Positions 1 to 8,717 of a stretch of 64,000 nucleotides of DNA are shown here, one piece after another. The stretch is from Streptomyces griseus (GTDB taxonomy: Bacteria; Actinomycetota; Actinomycetes; Streptomycetales; Streptomycetaceae). The stretch is taken from contig NZ_UAVD01000024.1 of NCBI RefSeq assembly GCF_900460065.1, forward strand, positions 186,001 to 250,000. Direction: 5' to 3'. The notes under the pieces were generated by a model. That model saw only the letters and a list, made by a program, of their open reading frames with translations. It did no database searches and was not told the DNA's origin. Each line of letters opens with the position of its first letter. The stretch's first letter is position 1. A program made the translations under genes and the position numbers.

Positions 1-2
1 AG

Positions 3-482
3 GCGAGGCTCCGCGCGGGTCTGGAGGCGAACCCCGCGGCCGAGATCTGGACGCTGCGCAGCGTCGCCGAGCAGCTCTCGGCCGCCTTCCCGGGCCGGGT
101 GCACACCGTGGGCGACGGGGACGCGTTCTCCGCCGCCGGATTCGACGTCACCGTGCACGGCGAGCTGCACGCGGTGATCCACCCGGACATCCCGAGGATC
201 ACCAACGTCGGCTTCCTCGTCGACGGTTCGGTCTTCCACCCCGGCGACGCGCTCACCGTTCCCGACCGCCCCGTCGACACCCTCCTGCTGCCGGTCATGG
301 CCCCCTGGAGCAAGATCTCCGAGGTCATCGACTACGTGCGCGAGGTCGAACCGCGGCGGGCCATCGACGTCCACGACGCCCTGCTGACCGATCTGGCACG
401 GCCGATCTACGACCACCAGATCGGAGCCCTGGGCGGCGCGGACCACGGCCGGCTGGCCCCGGGCGGCACCACCGAGCTGTGA
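3..482 (+). CDS. MBL-fold metallo-hydrolase, 5' truncated by window edge
   Basis: The reading frame is open from base 3 and ends at TGA 480-482; the start lies outside the window. The visible 159 residues look like the C-terminal half of a single-domain metallo-beta-lactamase-fold hydrolase. They include a beta-hairpin region with HPDIP, then HPGDALTVP (the metal-ligand Asp segment) and IDVHDALL (the last metal-ligand His). The N-terminal HxHxDH motif is not in the window. This is the UPF0173/UlaG-like type of MBL protein, usually cytoplasmic and of unknown substrate. It sits 42 bp upstream of the exonuclease III start and reads in the same direction. Confidence 0.75.
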   Translation, partial: ARLRAGLEANPAAEIWTLRSVAEQLSAAFPGRVHTVGDGDAFSAAGFDVTVHGELHAVIHPDIPRITNVGFLVDGSVFHPGDALTVPDRPVDTLLLPVMAPWSKISEVIDYVREVEPRRAIDVHDALLTDLARPIYDHQIGALGGADHGRLAPGGTTEL

Positions 483-524
483 GCCCACCGGCCACTGTCA
501 GTGGGAGCCGCTAGGTTGGCTGCC

Positions 525-1304
525 ATGCGCATCGCCACCTATAACGTCAATTCGATCACCGCCCGGCTGCCGAGGCTTCTGGCCTGGCTGGAGAGCAGCG
601 GCACCGATGTGCTGTGCGTCCAGGAGACCAAGTGCACGGCGGAGCAGTTCCCCGCCGAAGCCCTGCGCGAGGCGGGTTACGCATCCGCGGTCAACGCCAC
701 CGGCCGGTGGAACGGGGTCGCGCTGCTCTCCCGTGTCGGTCTCTCGGACGTCGTCACCGGGCTGCCGGACGGCCCGGAGTACGAGGGCGTGCAGGAGCCC
801 CGCGCGATCTCGGCGACCTGCGGTCCGCTGCGCCTCTGGTCGGTGTACGTGCCCAACGGCCGCGAGGTCGAGCACGCGCACTACGCCTACAAGCTGCGCT
901 GGCTGGAGGCGCTGCGGAAGGCCGTGGCGGCGGACGCCGCGAAGGCGCTGCCCTTCGCGGTCCTCGGCGACTTCAATGTGGCCCCGACCGACGAGGACGT
1001 CTGGGACCCGGCGCTGTTCGAGGGCGCCACGCATGTGACGCCGGCCGAGCGCGCCGCCCTCGCGGCCCTGGAGGCGGAGGGCCTGAGCGAGGTCCACCCC
1101 CGCCCCCTCAAGTACGACCGCGCCTACACCTTCTGGGACTACCGCGAGCTGCGGTTCCCCAAGAACAAGGGCATGCGGATCGACCTGACCTTCGGCAACG
1201 CCCCCTTCACCGCCGCCGTCAAGGACAGCTACGTCGACCGTGAGGAGCGCAAGGGCAAGGGGGCCTCCGACCACGCCCCGGTGGTCGTCGACCTCGATCT
1301 CTGA
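525..1304 (+). CDS. xthA: Exodeoxyribonuclease III (AP endonuclease, EEP family)
   Basis: 259 residues, the usual length for bacterial ExoIII-type AP endonucleases. They cut DNA 5' to abasic sites and remove 3' blocking groups in base excision repair. The endonuclease/exonuclease/phosphatase motifs are in order: NVNSI near the N-terminus, QETK with metal-binding Glu34, GDFNVAP in the middle, and the C-terminal SDHAPV with the catalytic His. A longer frame opens at GTG 501, but family homologs begin MRIATYNVNS, which is ATG 525. No ribosome binding site precedes ATG 525. A TAGGTT -10 hexamer lies at 512-517, seven bases before the ATG, so the mRNA is probably leaderless. Confidence 0.93.
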   Translation: MRIATYNVNSITARLPRLLAWLESSGTDVLCVQETKCTAEQFPAEALREAGYASAVNATGRWNGVALLSRVGLSDVVTGLPDGPEYEGVQEPRAISATCGPLRLWSVYVPNGREVEHAHYAYKLRWLEALRKAVAADAAKALPFAVLGDFNVAPTDEDVWDPALFEGATHVTPAERAALAALEAEGLSEVHPRPLKYDRAYTFWDYRELRFPKNKGMRIDLTFGNAPFTAAVKDSYVDREERKGKGASDHAPVVVDLDL

Positions 1305-1339
1305 TCCCGGGACCGCGGGGGCGGAGGCCCGCGTCACGC

Positions 1340-1386
1340 TGACAACTCAAGGTTGACACTCAAGGGGTGTCAACCTACGGTTGTCA
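1340..1386 (+). promoter_or_regulatory. Nested dyad operator over a leaderless promoter
   Basis: Two perfect inverted repeats share one centre, base 1363. The inner arms are GGTTGACAC (1351-1359) and GTGTCAACC (1367-1375). The outer arms are TGACAAC (1340-1346) and GTTGTCA (1380-1386). The inner left arm contains a consensus -35 TTGACA (1353-1358). It is followed after 17 bp by TACGGT (1376-1381), a good TANNNT -10. Transcription would begin near 1388, the A of the downstream ATG, so the mRNA should be leaderless. The dyads cover both promoter elements, so bound repressor would block the polymerase. The likely binder is the HTH protein encoded immediately downstream (inference). Confidence 0.75.
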
Positions 1387-1387
1387 C

Positions 1388-2125
1388 ATGACGCAGCCTC
1401 TTCCCGTCACCCCTTCCGTGCGCCTCGACGATCTGATCGAGGCCATCAAGAAGACCAACGACGACGCCCTGGAGCAGCTCTCCGGCGCGGTGCTCGCCGC
1501 CGACCACCTCGGAGACGTGGCCGACCACCTCATCGGCCACTTCGTGGACCAGGCCCGGCGCTCCGGCGCCTCCTGGACCGACATCGGCCGGAGCATGGGG
1601 GTCACCCGCCAGGCCGCCCAGAAGCGCTTCGTGCCGAAGAAGGGCGGCGGCTCTCCGGAGCCGGAGCCCAACGAGGGCTTCAACCGCTTCACCCCGCGCG
1701 CCCGCAACGTGGTGGTCGCCTCCCACAACGAGGCCCAGGCCGCCCGGCACGCCGAGATCGTCCCCGCCCACCTGATCCTCGGCCTGCTCGCCGAGCCCGA
1801 GGCCATCGCGGCCCGCGTCCTCACCGGGCAGGGCGTGCCGGCGGACGCGCTGCGGGCCGCGGCGACCGCCGCGCTGCCCGCCGCCGTGGACGAGGCCCCC
1901 GAGCTGATCCCGTACGACGCGGACTCCAAGAAGGTCCTGGAGCTGACCTTCCGCGAGGCGCTCCGGCTCGGCCACAACTACGTGGGCACCGAGCACATCC
2001 TGCTGGCTTTGCTGGAGTTCGAGGACGGCTCCGGTGTGCTGACCGGTCTCGGTCTGGGCAAGGAGGCCGTGTCCGCCGCGGTGGAGCAGGCGGTGGGGGA
2101 GGCGGCGCAGGCCCCGGGGCGGTAG
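1388..2125 (+). CDS. Clp N-terminal repeat protein with N-terminal HTH
   Basis: 245 residues. An N-terminal segment resembles a DNA-binding helix-turn-helix (about residues 55-80, SWTDIGRSMGVTRQAAQKRF). It is followed by a Gly/Pro linker and then two Clp_N repeats (about 95-155 and 165-230; FNRFTPRARNVV, HAEIVPAHLILGLL, LGHNYVGTEHILLALL). Clp_N repeats bind substrates or adaptors in ClpA/ClpC, but this protein has no AAA+ ATPase domain, so it is not a Clp ATPase. Inference: a regulator whose Clp_N part senses proteins or ligands, or an adaptor for ClpC. ATG 1388 is chosen over GTG 1367 because 1367 lies inside the operator and the promoter places the transcript start at 1388. It ends 88 bp before the convergent SDR. 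Confidence 0.82.
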   Translation: MTQPLPVTPSVRLDDLIEAIKKTNDDALEQLSGAVLAADHLGDVADHLIGHFVDQARRSGASWTDIGRSMGVTRQAAQKRFVPKKGGGSPEPEPNEGFNRFTPRARNVVVASHNEAQAARHAEIVPAHLILGLLAEPEAIAARVLTGQGVPADALRAAATAALPAAVDEAPELIPYDADSKKVLELTFREALRLGHNYVGTEHILLALLEFEDGSGVLTGLGLGKEAVSAAVEQAVGEAAQAPGR

Positions 2126-2146
2126 CGGCCCCCGGGGTCCTCACGG

Positions 2147-2200
2147 CGGGCGGCGGGCGCCCGGCGCACCGAAGGCCGGTCGCCGGGGGCCCGCCGCCCG
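2147..2200. terminator. Convergent hairpin terminator
   Basis: Perfect 12-bp arms CGGGCGGCGGGC (2147-2158) and GCCCGCCGCCCG (2189-2200) with a 30-base loop. They lie between the convergent Clp_N/HTH and SDR genes. No T-tract follows, as is common for Streptomyces terminators. Confidence 0.5.
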
Positions 2201-2213
2201 GGCGCACCGGCCC

Positions 2214-2993
2214 TCAGTGCACCGAGAACCCGCCGTCCACGAACACCGACTGCCCGGTGACGTACGCCGAGGAGCGCCCCGCCAGGAACACCGCGGCCCC
2301 CGCGAAGTCCTCCGCGAGGCCGTTGCGGCCGACCAGGGTCCGCGCGGCGAGCGACGCCACCTTCTCCGGGTCCGAGGCGAGGCGCTCGTTCAGCGGAGTC
2401 AGCACGAACCCGGGCACCAGGGTGTTCACGGTGACGCCGTGCGCCGACCACGCCTCGGCCTGCGACCGGGCCAGAGACTCCAGGCCGCCCTTGGACACCC
2501 CGTACGCGCCGCTGTTCACGAAGGCCCGGTGCGCCTGCTGCGAGGTCACATGGATGATCCGCCCGTACCCGCGCTCGGCCATGCCGGGCCCGAAGCGCTG
2601 CCCCAGCAGGAACGGCGCCTTCAGGTTCACCGCCATCGTGGTGTCCCAGACGTCCTCGCCGAGCCCGGTCATCGGCGGGCGGAGATTGATCCCGGCACAG
2701 TTCACCAGGATGTCCGGCTCCCCGAACGCCGCCGCGGCCCCCTCCGCCCCCGCGCGCACCCCCTCGGCGGTGCTCAGGTCCGCGCTCACCCAGGCGGCCC
2801 GGCAGCCCTCGGCGGTCAGCTCGGCCGCGGTCGCGCTCAGCTCGGCCTCCCGGCGTGCCACCACGACGACACGCGCGCCGGCCCGGGCCAGGGCGCCGGT
2901 GATCGCCCGGCCGATGCCGGAACTGCCACCGGTGACCACCGCCACCCGGCCTTCCAGCGAGAACAGTTCCGAAACGTAAGCGTGTGCACTCAT
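2214..2993 (-). CDS. SDR-family NAD(P)-dependent oxidoreductase
   Basis: 259 residues, a classical short-chain dehydrogenase/reductase. The Rossmann cofactor motif TGGSSGIG starts near residue 21. The NNAG-type motif is NCAG, the catalytic Ser lies in VTSQQ, and the catalytic Tyr/Lys pair is in YGVSK. The C-terminus LAGRSSAYVTGQSVFVDGG is typical of 3-oxoacyl-ACP-reductase-like or gluconate 5-dehydrogenase-like SDRs. The substrate cannot be read from sequence. The ATG at 2993 has no Shine-Dalgarno sequence. On the minus strand TAAAGT (plus 3000-3005) lies six bases before it, suggesting a leaderless transcript. Confidence 0.88.
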   Translation of the reverse strand: MSAHAYVSELFSLEGRVAVVTGGSSGIGRAITGALARAGARVVVVARREAELSATAAELTAEGCRAAWVSADLSTAEGVRAGAEGAAAAFGEPDILVNCAGINLRPPMTGLGEDVWDTTMAVNLKAPFLLGQRFGPGMAERGYGRIIHVTSQQAHRAFVNSGAYGVSKGGLESLARSQAEAWSAHGVTVNTLVPGFVLTPLNERLASDPEKVASLAARTLVGRNGLAEDFAGAAVFLAGRSSAYVTGQSVFVDGGFSVH

Positions 2994-3102
2994 GTGCGTA
3001 CTTTAGATATCTGCTCGGATCCCCGGCCGGGGCGGGGTGGGGGATCGGTGAACGCCGCGCGCCCTGTGGTGTGGAACCTGGCCGGGATGGGACCCTAGTG
3101 GT

Positions 3103-3543
3103 ATGAACATCCCTTTCTTGGACAACTGGCGTAAGCGTCAGGGTGGTACGCGTTCAGGCGCACTCGCCGCCGCCGTCGAGGCAGACCCCGACGGCGTGGC
3201 CGAACTGCTCGCCGAATGCGAACTGCTGCGCGTCAGGGCGGGGCAGCACGGACTCGAACTCGACGACACCCCCGCTTCGTTGGACGCGCTCGACCAGCTG
3301 CCGCCCCGCTGGCGCGACGACCCCGAGGAGCTTCCCTGGCTCGGCAACGACGCCGGTCTCTACCTCGGCACCGTGATCGTGCGCACCGTCCCGGGTGCGG
3401 CGTGGGACGTCTGGCCGAGCGGTCAGCCCGTGGTGCGGCTGGAGTCCGGGCGGGAGATCGACGTCGTCGCGGCCGGGCTCGACTGGGCGATGGCGGGCAG
3501 CCCCGAGCTCTCCCAGGTGTACGCGGAGTCCGCCGAGAACTGA
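3103..3543 (+). CDS. DUF6278-like conserved protein
   Basis: 146 residues, soluble, acidic, no signal peptide or membrane segment. An N-terminal MNIPFLDNWRKR is followed by an Asp/Glu-rich helix and a short beta-rich C-terminal half (GLYLGTVIVRTVPGAAWDVW). I believe this matches the Streptomyces family DUF6278, from memory only. No function is known. It stands alone, 109 bp downstream of the divergently read SDR and 136 bp upstream of the glutamate transporter operon, with no sign of co-transcription. Confidence 0.6.
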   Translation: MNIPFLDNWRKRQGGTRSGALAAAVEADPDGVAELLAECELLRVRAGQHGLELDDTPASLDALDQLPPRWRDDPEELPWLGNDAGLYLGTVIVRTVPGAAWDVWPSGQPVVRLESGREIDVVAAGLDWAMAGSPELSQVYAESAEN

Positions 3544-3679
3544 GCCGGGAGCCCGCTCCCCTCAGCTAATCCAGTTAAAAAGCCTTTTGCGCCATTCACG
3601 CGTGTCGGGTGCGAAGTCCCTTTTCGCGATGGATAGTTTGCGCTGACCTCGACACAGCGACAAGTGGGTAGGGCAGCGC

Positions 3680-4423
<744 letters not shown>

Positions 4424-4435
4424 GGGGAGGCTTCC

Positions 4436-5365
4436 ATGTTGCGCACGAGGAACACGCGTACCGGCAGGGCCGCCGCCCTCGTCGCCGGTCTCCTGCTCGC
4501 CGCACTCGCCGCCGGCTGCGGCAAGGACGGCAGCCCGCCGGTCAAGGGGCCGAAGGCCGAGGCCCTCCCGGTGTACCAGGTCGACACCGGCTTCGAACTG
4601 CCCGAATCCCGCACCTGGACCAAGGCGAAGAAGCGCGGCTACCTGGTGGTCGGCGCCAAGGAGGACCAGCCCTATCTGGGGGAGAAGGACCCGGCGAGCG
4701 GGATCTACTCCGGTTTCGACATCGAGATCGCCCGGATGATGGCCGCCTCGCTCGGCTTCGAACCGAAGACGATCCGCTTCCGCACGATCGCCTCCGCCAA
4801 CCGGGAGACGGCCCTGCAGAATGGCCAGATCGACTACTACGTCGGCACCTACACCATCAACGACATGCGCAAGAAGCTCGTCGGCTTCGCCGGCCCCTAC
4901 TACATGGCGGGCCAGGGCCTGCTGGTGCGCACCGACGAGAACGACATCCACGGGCCGCAGGACCTGGCGGGCAAGACCGTCTGCTCGGCGGCCGGCTCCA
5001 CGCCCTACCAGCGCATCGCCGCCGACTACCCGAAGGCGACCCTCGTCGCGTACGACACGTACTCGATCTGCGTCGACAACCTCCTCACCTACCAGGTCGA
5101 CGCCGTCACCACCGACGACGCGATCCTGCTGGGCTTCGCGGCCAAGGCGCCCGACGAGATGAAGGTCGTCGGCAAACCCTTCTCCCAGGAGCCGTACGGC
5201 ATCGGCGTACCGCGCGACGACAACGCCCTGCGCGACGCGCTCAACGACGCGCTGGAGGCCAACGAGAAGAACGGCAACTGGAAGAAGGCGTACGAAGCGA
5301 CGCTGGGGCTCTCCGGAGCGCCCGCGCCGACCCCGCCGCCCATCGACCGCTACCCGGCGAACTGA
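4436..5365 (+). CDS. gluB: Glutamate ABC transporter substrate-binding lipoprotein
   Basis: 309 residues. A lipoprotein signal peptide ends in the lipobox LAAGC with lipidated Cys28, so the protein is anchored outside the membrane. The SBP_bac_3 fold follows, with GYLVVGAKEDQPYLG and YSGFDIEIARMMA near the start of the ligand domain and a late FSQEPYGIGVP segment, typical of GluB/GlnH. It delivers an acidic amino acid, most likely glutamate, to the permeases. It lies between the ATPase gene (12-bp gap) and the first permease gene (16-bp gap). Exact substrate preference within acidic and polar amino acids is not provable here. Confidence 0.9.
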   Translation: MLRTRNTRTGRAAALVAGLLLAALAAGCGKDGSPPVKGPKAEALPVYQVDTGFELPESRTWTKAKKRGYLVVGAKEDQPYLGEKDPASGIYSGFDIEIARMMAASLGFEPKTIRFRTIASANRETALQNGQIDYYVGTYTINDMRKKLVGFAGPYYMAGQGLLVRTDENDIHGPQDLAGKTVCSAAGSTPYQRIAADYPKATLVAYDTYSICVDNLLTYQVDAVTTDDAILLGFAAKAPDEMKVVGKPFSQEPYGIGVPRDDNALRDALNDALEANEKNGNWKKAYEATLGLSGAPAPTPPPIDRYPAN

Positions 5366-5381
5366 GGGGACGGCCCCACCC

Positions 5382-6026
5382 ATGGACGTACTGACAGAGA
5401 ACTTCTCCCTCTACGGCAAAGGCTTCCTCGGCACCGTCGAACTGACCGTCTACGCCTCCGCGCTGGCGCTCGTCCTCGGCTTCCTGATGGCGTCCTTCCG
5501 GGTCGCGCCCGTCGGCTCCTTCCGGGTGCTGGGCACGGTCTGGGTCACCGTGCTCCGCAACACCCCGCTGACGCTGCTGTTCTTCGCGGTCCTGCTCGGC
5601 CTGCCCCGCTTCGGGCTCGTCCTGCCGTTCCAGGTCTTCGCGGTGCTGGCGCTCGGCTGCTACACCTCGGCCTTCATCTGCGAGGTGCTGCGCTCCGGCA
5701 TCAACACCGTGCCCAGGGGCCAGGGCGAGGCCGCCCGCAGCCTCGGCATGAACTTCGGCCAGACCCTGAGCACGGTGGTGCTGCCGCAGGCGTTCCGGTC
5801 GGTGATCCCGCCGGTCGGCTCCACCCTCATCGCGCTGGCGAAGAACTCCGCGATCGCCGGGGCGTTCAGCGTCACCGAACTCCTCGGCACCTACAAGACG
5901 CTCAACGAACTGGGCTACAGCATCATCTGGTCCTTCATCTGGATCGCCGTCGGCTACCTGATCATCACCCTGACCATCAGCGCGGTGTTCAACGTGATGG
6001 AGAAGCGCTGGGGAGTGGCACGATGA
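5382..6026 (+). CDS. gluC: Glutamate-type ABC transporter permease 1
   Basis: 214 residues with about five hydrophobic segments. The cytoplasmic EAA loop that docks the ATPase is visible as GEAARSLGMNFGQTLSTVVLPQAFRSVIPP, here spanning about residues 116-145. It is a HisM/GlnP-family inner-membrane subunit of the importer. The start ATG 5382 follows a GAGGGGAC-type site. The stop overlaps the next permease start by ATGA (6023-6026), so the two permeases are translationally coupled and probably form a heterodimer. Confidence 0.9.
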   Translation: MDVLTENFSLYGKGFLGTVELTVYASALALVLGFLMASFRVAPVGSFRVLGTVWVTVLRNTPLTLLFFAVLLGLPRFGLVLPFQVFAVLALGCYTSAFICEVLRSGINTVPRGQGEAARSLGMNFGQTLSTVVLPQAFRSVIPPVGSTLIALAKNSAIAGAFSVTELLGTYKTLNELGYSIIWSFIWIAVGYLIITLTISAVFNVMEKRWGVAR

Positions 6027-6910
6027 CCAAGACCCTCAAGCGCGGGTCCGCCCGGCCGACCGCCACCGCGCTCTACGACATCCCCGGCCCGGTGGCCCGC
6101 AGGCGGCACCTCATGTACGGCATCGCCTCGACGGCGGTGATCGTGGCGCTGTTCGGCTGGATCGTCTACCTGCTCTTCGACACCGACCAGTTCACCGCCG
6201 AGAAGTGGACCCCCTTCGAGTACAAGGGCATCCAGGAACTGCTGCTGCGGGGGCTCGGCAACACCCTCAAGGCGTTCGCGTACGCCGCGGTCCTCTCGCT
6301 GCTCCTGGGCGCGGTCCTCGCGGTCGGCCGGCTCTCCGAACACCGGGTGCTGCGCTGGCTCTCCACGCTGCTGGTCGAGTTCTTCCGGGCCATGCCGGTA
6401 CTGGTGATGATCTTCTTCATCTTCGTGGCGCTGAAGGTCCAGCCGCTGCCCGCCCTGGTCGCCGGGCTCACGCTCTACAACGGCTCCGTCCTCGCGGAGG
6501 TGTTCCGCACCGGGATCAACTCCGTGGACCGGGGCCAGCGCGAGGCGGCCTACGCGCTCGGCATGCGCAAGACACAGGTCACCACGTTCGTCCTGGCTCC
6601 CCAGGCCGTGCGCGCGATGCTGCCGACCATCATCAGTCAGCTGGTGGTCGCGCTCAAGGACACCTCACTGGGCTATCTGATCACCTACGAGGAATTCCTC
6701 CACGCCGGAAAGCTGATCGCGTCGAATCTCGACTACGATCTTCCCTTCATCCCCGTCGTGATGGTGATCTCTCCGATCTACATCGGGATGTGCATGCTGC
6801 TCTCGTGGTTCGCCACCTGGGTGGCCCGTCGTCAGCGGCGCAATCCGAGGACGGAGGCGGTGGGGGTTGCCCCGGCCGAACCGGGGACGCTGCTGCCGGG
6901 AGGCCAGTAG
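6023..6910 (+). CDS. gluD: Glutamate-type ABC transporter permease 2
   Basis: 295 residues, longer than gluC because of an N-terminal cytoplasmic extension (about 30 residues) before the first membrane segment. The EAA loop is REAAYALGMRKTQVTTFVLA. The C-terminal tail after the last membrane helix is Arg-rich (VARRQRRNPR). It starts inside the gluC stop codon (ATGA). It is the last gene of the operon. The next gene (secreted hydrolase) is convergent with only 32 bp between stops, so read-through control must lie in that short gap. Confidence 0.9.
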   Translation: MTKTLKRGSARPTATALYDIPGPVARRRHLMYGIASTAVIVALFGWIVYLLFDTDQFTAEKWTPFEYKGIQELLLRGLGNTLKAFAYAAVLSLLLGAVLAVGRLSEHRVLRWLSTLLVEFFRAMPVLVMIFFIFVALKVQPLPALVAGLTLYNGSVLAEVFRTGINSVDRGQREAAYALGMRKTQVTTFVLAPQAVRAMLPTIISQLVVALKDTSLGYLITYEEFLHAGKLIASNLDYDLPFIPVVMVISPIYIGMCMLLSWFATWVARRQRRNPRTEAVGVAPAEPGTLLPGGQ

Positions 6911-6942
6911 CCGGGCCATGCCCGCCCGGCAGCAGTCGGTGA

Positions 6943-8538
6943 TCACTTCTCGCGCAGCGGGACCGAGAGATGACTCGGGTCCGTGCCGGGCGAGGAGAAG
7001 GTCAGCTGCGCGCCGGTCGGGTTGTGCTCGATGTACAACGGATCGACGGTGTCGATCACCAGGGCGAGCCGGTGACCGGCCGGGACGTCGTAGGCCGTGG
7101 AGTACAGCTCCAGGTCGACGGGGAACGGCCGGCCCGGCGTCTGCCCGTGGAAGGTGTACGGGGCGTTGCTGACCAGTCTGCCGATGCCGAGCGGCCCCAC
7201 GTCGTAGAGATAGGCGACGAGGGTGCCGCTCGGCTTCGTGCTGGTGACCGTCGTGTGCAGCGCGGACGTCCCCCGGATCCGCTGCTCGGTGGCGTACCGC
7301 TCCGACTGCCACACGCCCGCGAAGGTGCGCGGCAGCAGGGGCACGGAGACCGTCGGCGGCAGCTTCAGGAACTGGTCCACAGCGTTGGACAGGATCGCGA
7401 CCCCGCCGTTCGCACCGGAGTCGACGCCGGTCCACACCTTCTTGGTGCCGTCCAGCGGTATCCGCTTCTTGTGAGCGCCGACCGACTTCCAGTCCGGGTA
7501 GCCCTCGTAGCCCTTGTCGCCGCGGGACATGAGCTGGACCGGCTGCTCGGTGTCGATGCCGTTGCGCTCGCCCTTGAGATAGCGGTCGAACCAGCGGCGG
7601 GTGCTCGTCCAGGTGTCGTTGGGCAGCCCGAGCAGTCCGGTGGCCTCGGCGGTGGCGTGGTCGCCGGGGCGGAACTCCAGCCGCTTGGGTCCGGTGAGCT
7701 TGTCGTAGAACGAGGCGTACTGGTTGGGCGGGAAGATGGTGTCGCCCCAGGCGTTGCCCATCATGATCGCAGCGCCGTTGGCGTTGATCGCGTCCAGATA
7801 CGTCGCGGGGGAGCGCTTCTTCCCCCAGGCGATCATCTCCGGCTCCTTCTCCAGGTTGGAGCCGAGGAAGTCCTTGAGGGTACGCGTCAGTTCGTCGCCG
7901 GGGCGGCCGGTGAGGACGCCCGCGCCGCCGAGCAGGGCGGCGGCCTGGAGGTGCTGGGTGCGCCCGCTGTAGATCGAGTCGATCAGGTCGGCCCAGCCGC
8001 TCAGCGCGGCGACCGCCTTGACGCGCGGATCGTGACCGGCGGCCAGCAGGCTGATGCCCGCCCCGTAGGAGACGCCGCCCATGCCGACGCGGTCCGGGTC
8101 GGCGGAGGTGTGCTCCAGCGCCCAGTCGATGACGGCGGAGGCGTCGGCGATGTCCGGCGGGCCCGCGACCTCGATCCTCCCGCCCGAGAGCCAGAAGCCG
8201 CGCGAGGTGTAAGTCACCACGACGTAACCGGAGTCGGCGAGCTGCTGGGCCTGGGCCAGATACTCGATCTGCGGCATGGCCCAGCTCGTCGGAAGGACGA
8301 TCAGCGGATGCTTCGCCCCGGCCGCCGCACCGGCGGGCGTGAAGACGTTGCCCTTCAGGGTGATGCCCCCGGAGCCGGGGATGTCATGGAACGTCAGGCG
8401 CTGGGCCGTCGCGCCCGCGGGCGCCGTGCCGGGGGCCGCCGTCGCGGCCGGGGCGGCGGCGAGCGCGGCCCCGGCGAGCAGGGCGGCTGCGGTGGTGATC
8501 GAGGCGGTGGTGCGCAGTGCCGGTTTCGGACGTGCCAC
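6943..8538 (-). CDS. Secreted CocE/NonD-type alpha/beta hydrolase
   Basis: 531 residues from the chosen GTG 8538. A Shine-Dalgarno GAGGAG lies seven bases upstream, and residues 1-34 form a Sec signal peptide (hydrophobic AAALLAGAALAAAP, Ala-rich cleavage region). The frame is open for 47 more codons upstream, but these do not look like a signal peptide. The alpha/beta-hydrolase core has the nucleophile elbow GVSYG. The C-terminal beta-rich part (about residue 420 on; HRLALVIDTVDPLYIEHNP) resembles the X-Pro dipeptidyl-peptidase C-terminal domain of CocE/NonD hydrolases. It is probably an extracellular peptidase or acyl hydrolase; substrate unknown. Confidence 0.82.
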   Translation of the reverse strand: MARPKPALRTTASITTAAALLAGAALAAAPAATAAPGTAPAGATAQRLTFHDIPGSGGITLKGNVFTPAGAAAGAKHPLIVLPTSWAMPQIEYLAQAQQLADSGYVVVTYTSRGFWLSGGRIEVAGPPDIADASAVIDWALEHTSADPDRVGMGGVSYGAGISLLAAGHDPRVKAVAALSGWADLIDSIYSGRTQHLQAAALLGGAGVLTGRPGDELTRTLKDFLGSNLEKEPEMIAWGKKRSPATYLDAINANGAAIMMGNAWGDTIFPPNQYASFYDKLTGPKRLEFRPGDHATAEATGLLGLPNDTWTSTRRWFDRYLKGERNGIDTEQPVQLMSRGDKGYEGYPDWKSVGAHKKRIPLDGTKKVWTGVDSGANGGVAILSNAVDQFLKLPPTVSVPLLPRTFAGVWQSERYATEQRIRGTSALHTTVTSTKPSGTLVAYLYDVGPLGIGRLVSNAPYTFHGQTPGRPFPVDLELYSTAYDVPAGHRLALVIDTVDPLYIEHNPTGAQLTFSSPGTDPSHLSVPLREK

Positions 8539-8578
8539 GGGGTCACTCCTCACGCGTGTCAGTGCAAAGTGACCCGAC

Positions 8579-8633
8579 GGTAACCCCAGTTGTTTACCGC
8601 TGGTAACTACCGGGTGCGTTGCGTGAGGGTAAC
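8579..8633. promoter_or_regulatory. Three GGTAAC repeats upstream of secreted hydrolase
   Basis: GGTAAC occurs at 8579-8584, 8602-8607 and 8628-8633 in the same orientation. A partial inverted copy, GTTTACC, sits at 8592-8598. They lie 40-95 bp upstream of the hydrolase start, in an otherwise GC-rich gap. The spacing (23 and 26 bp) suits binding on one face of the helix. The regulator is unknown. Confidence 0.3.
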
Positions 8634-8717
8634 GATTGTTGGACGCGGCGTCAGTAGCGTTGTCGGCCCGGAGCGCCACTGACGCGGTGCTCCGGGTCCG
8701 CCATGGGCGCTACCGGG

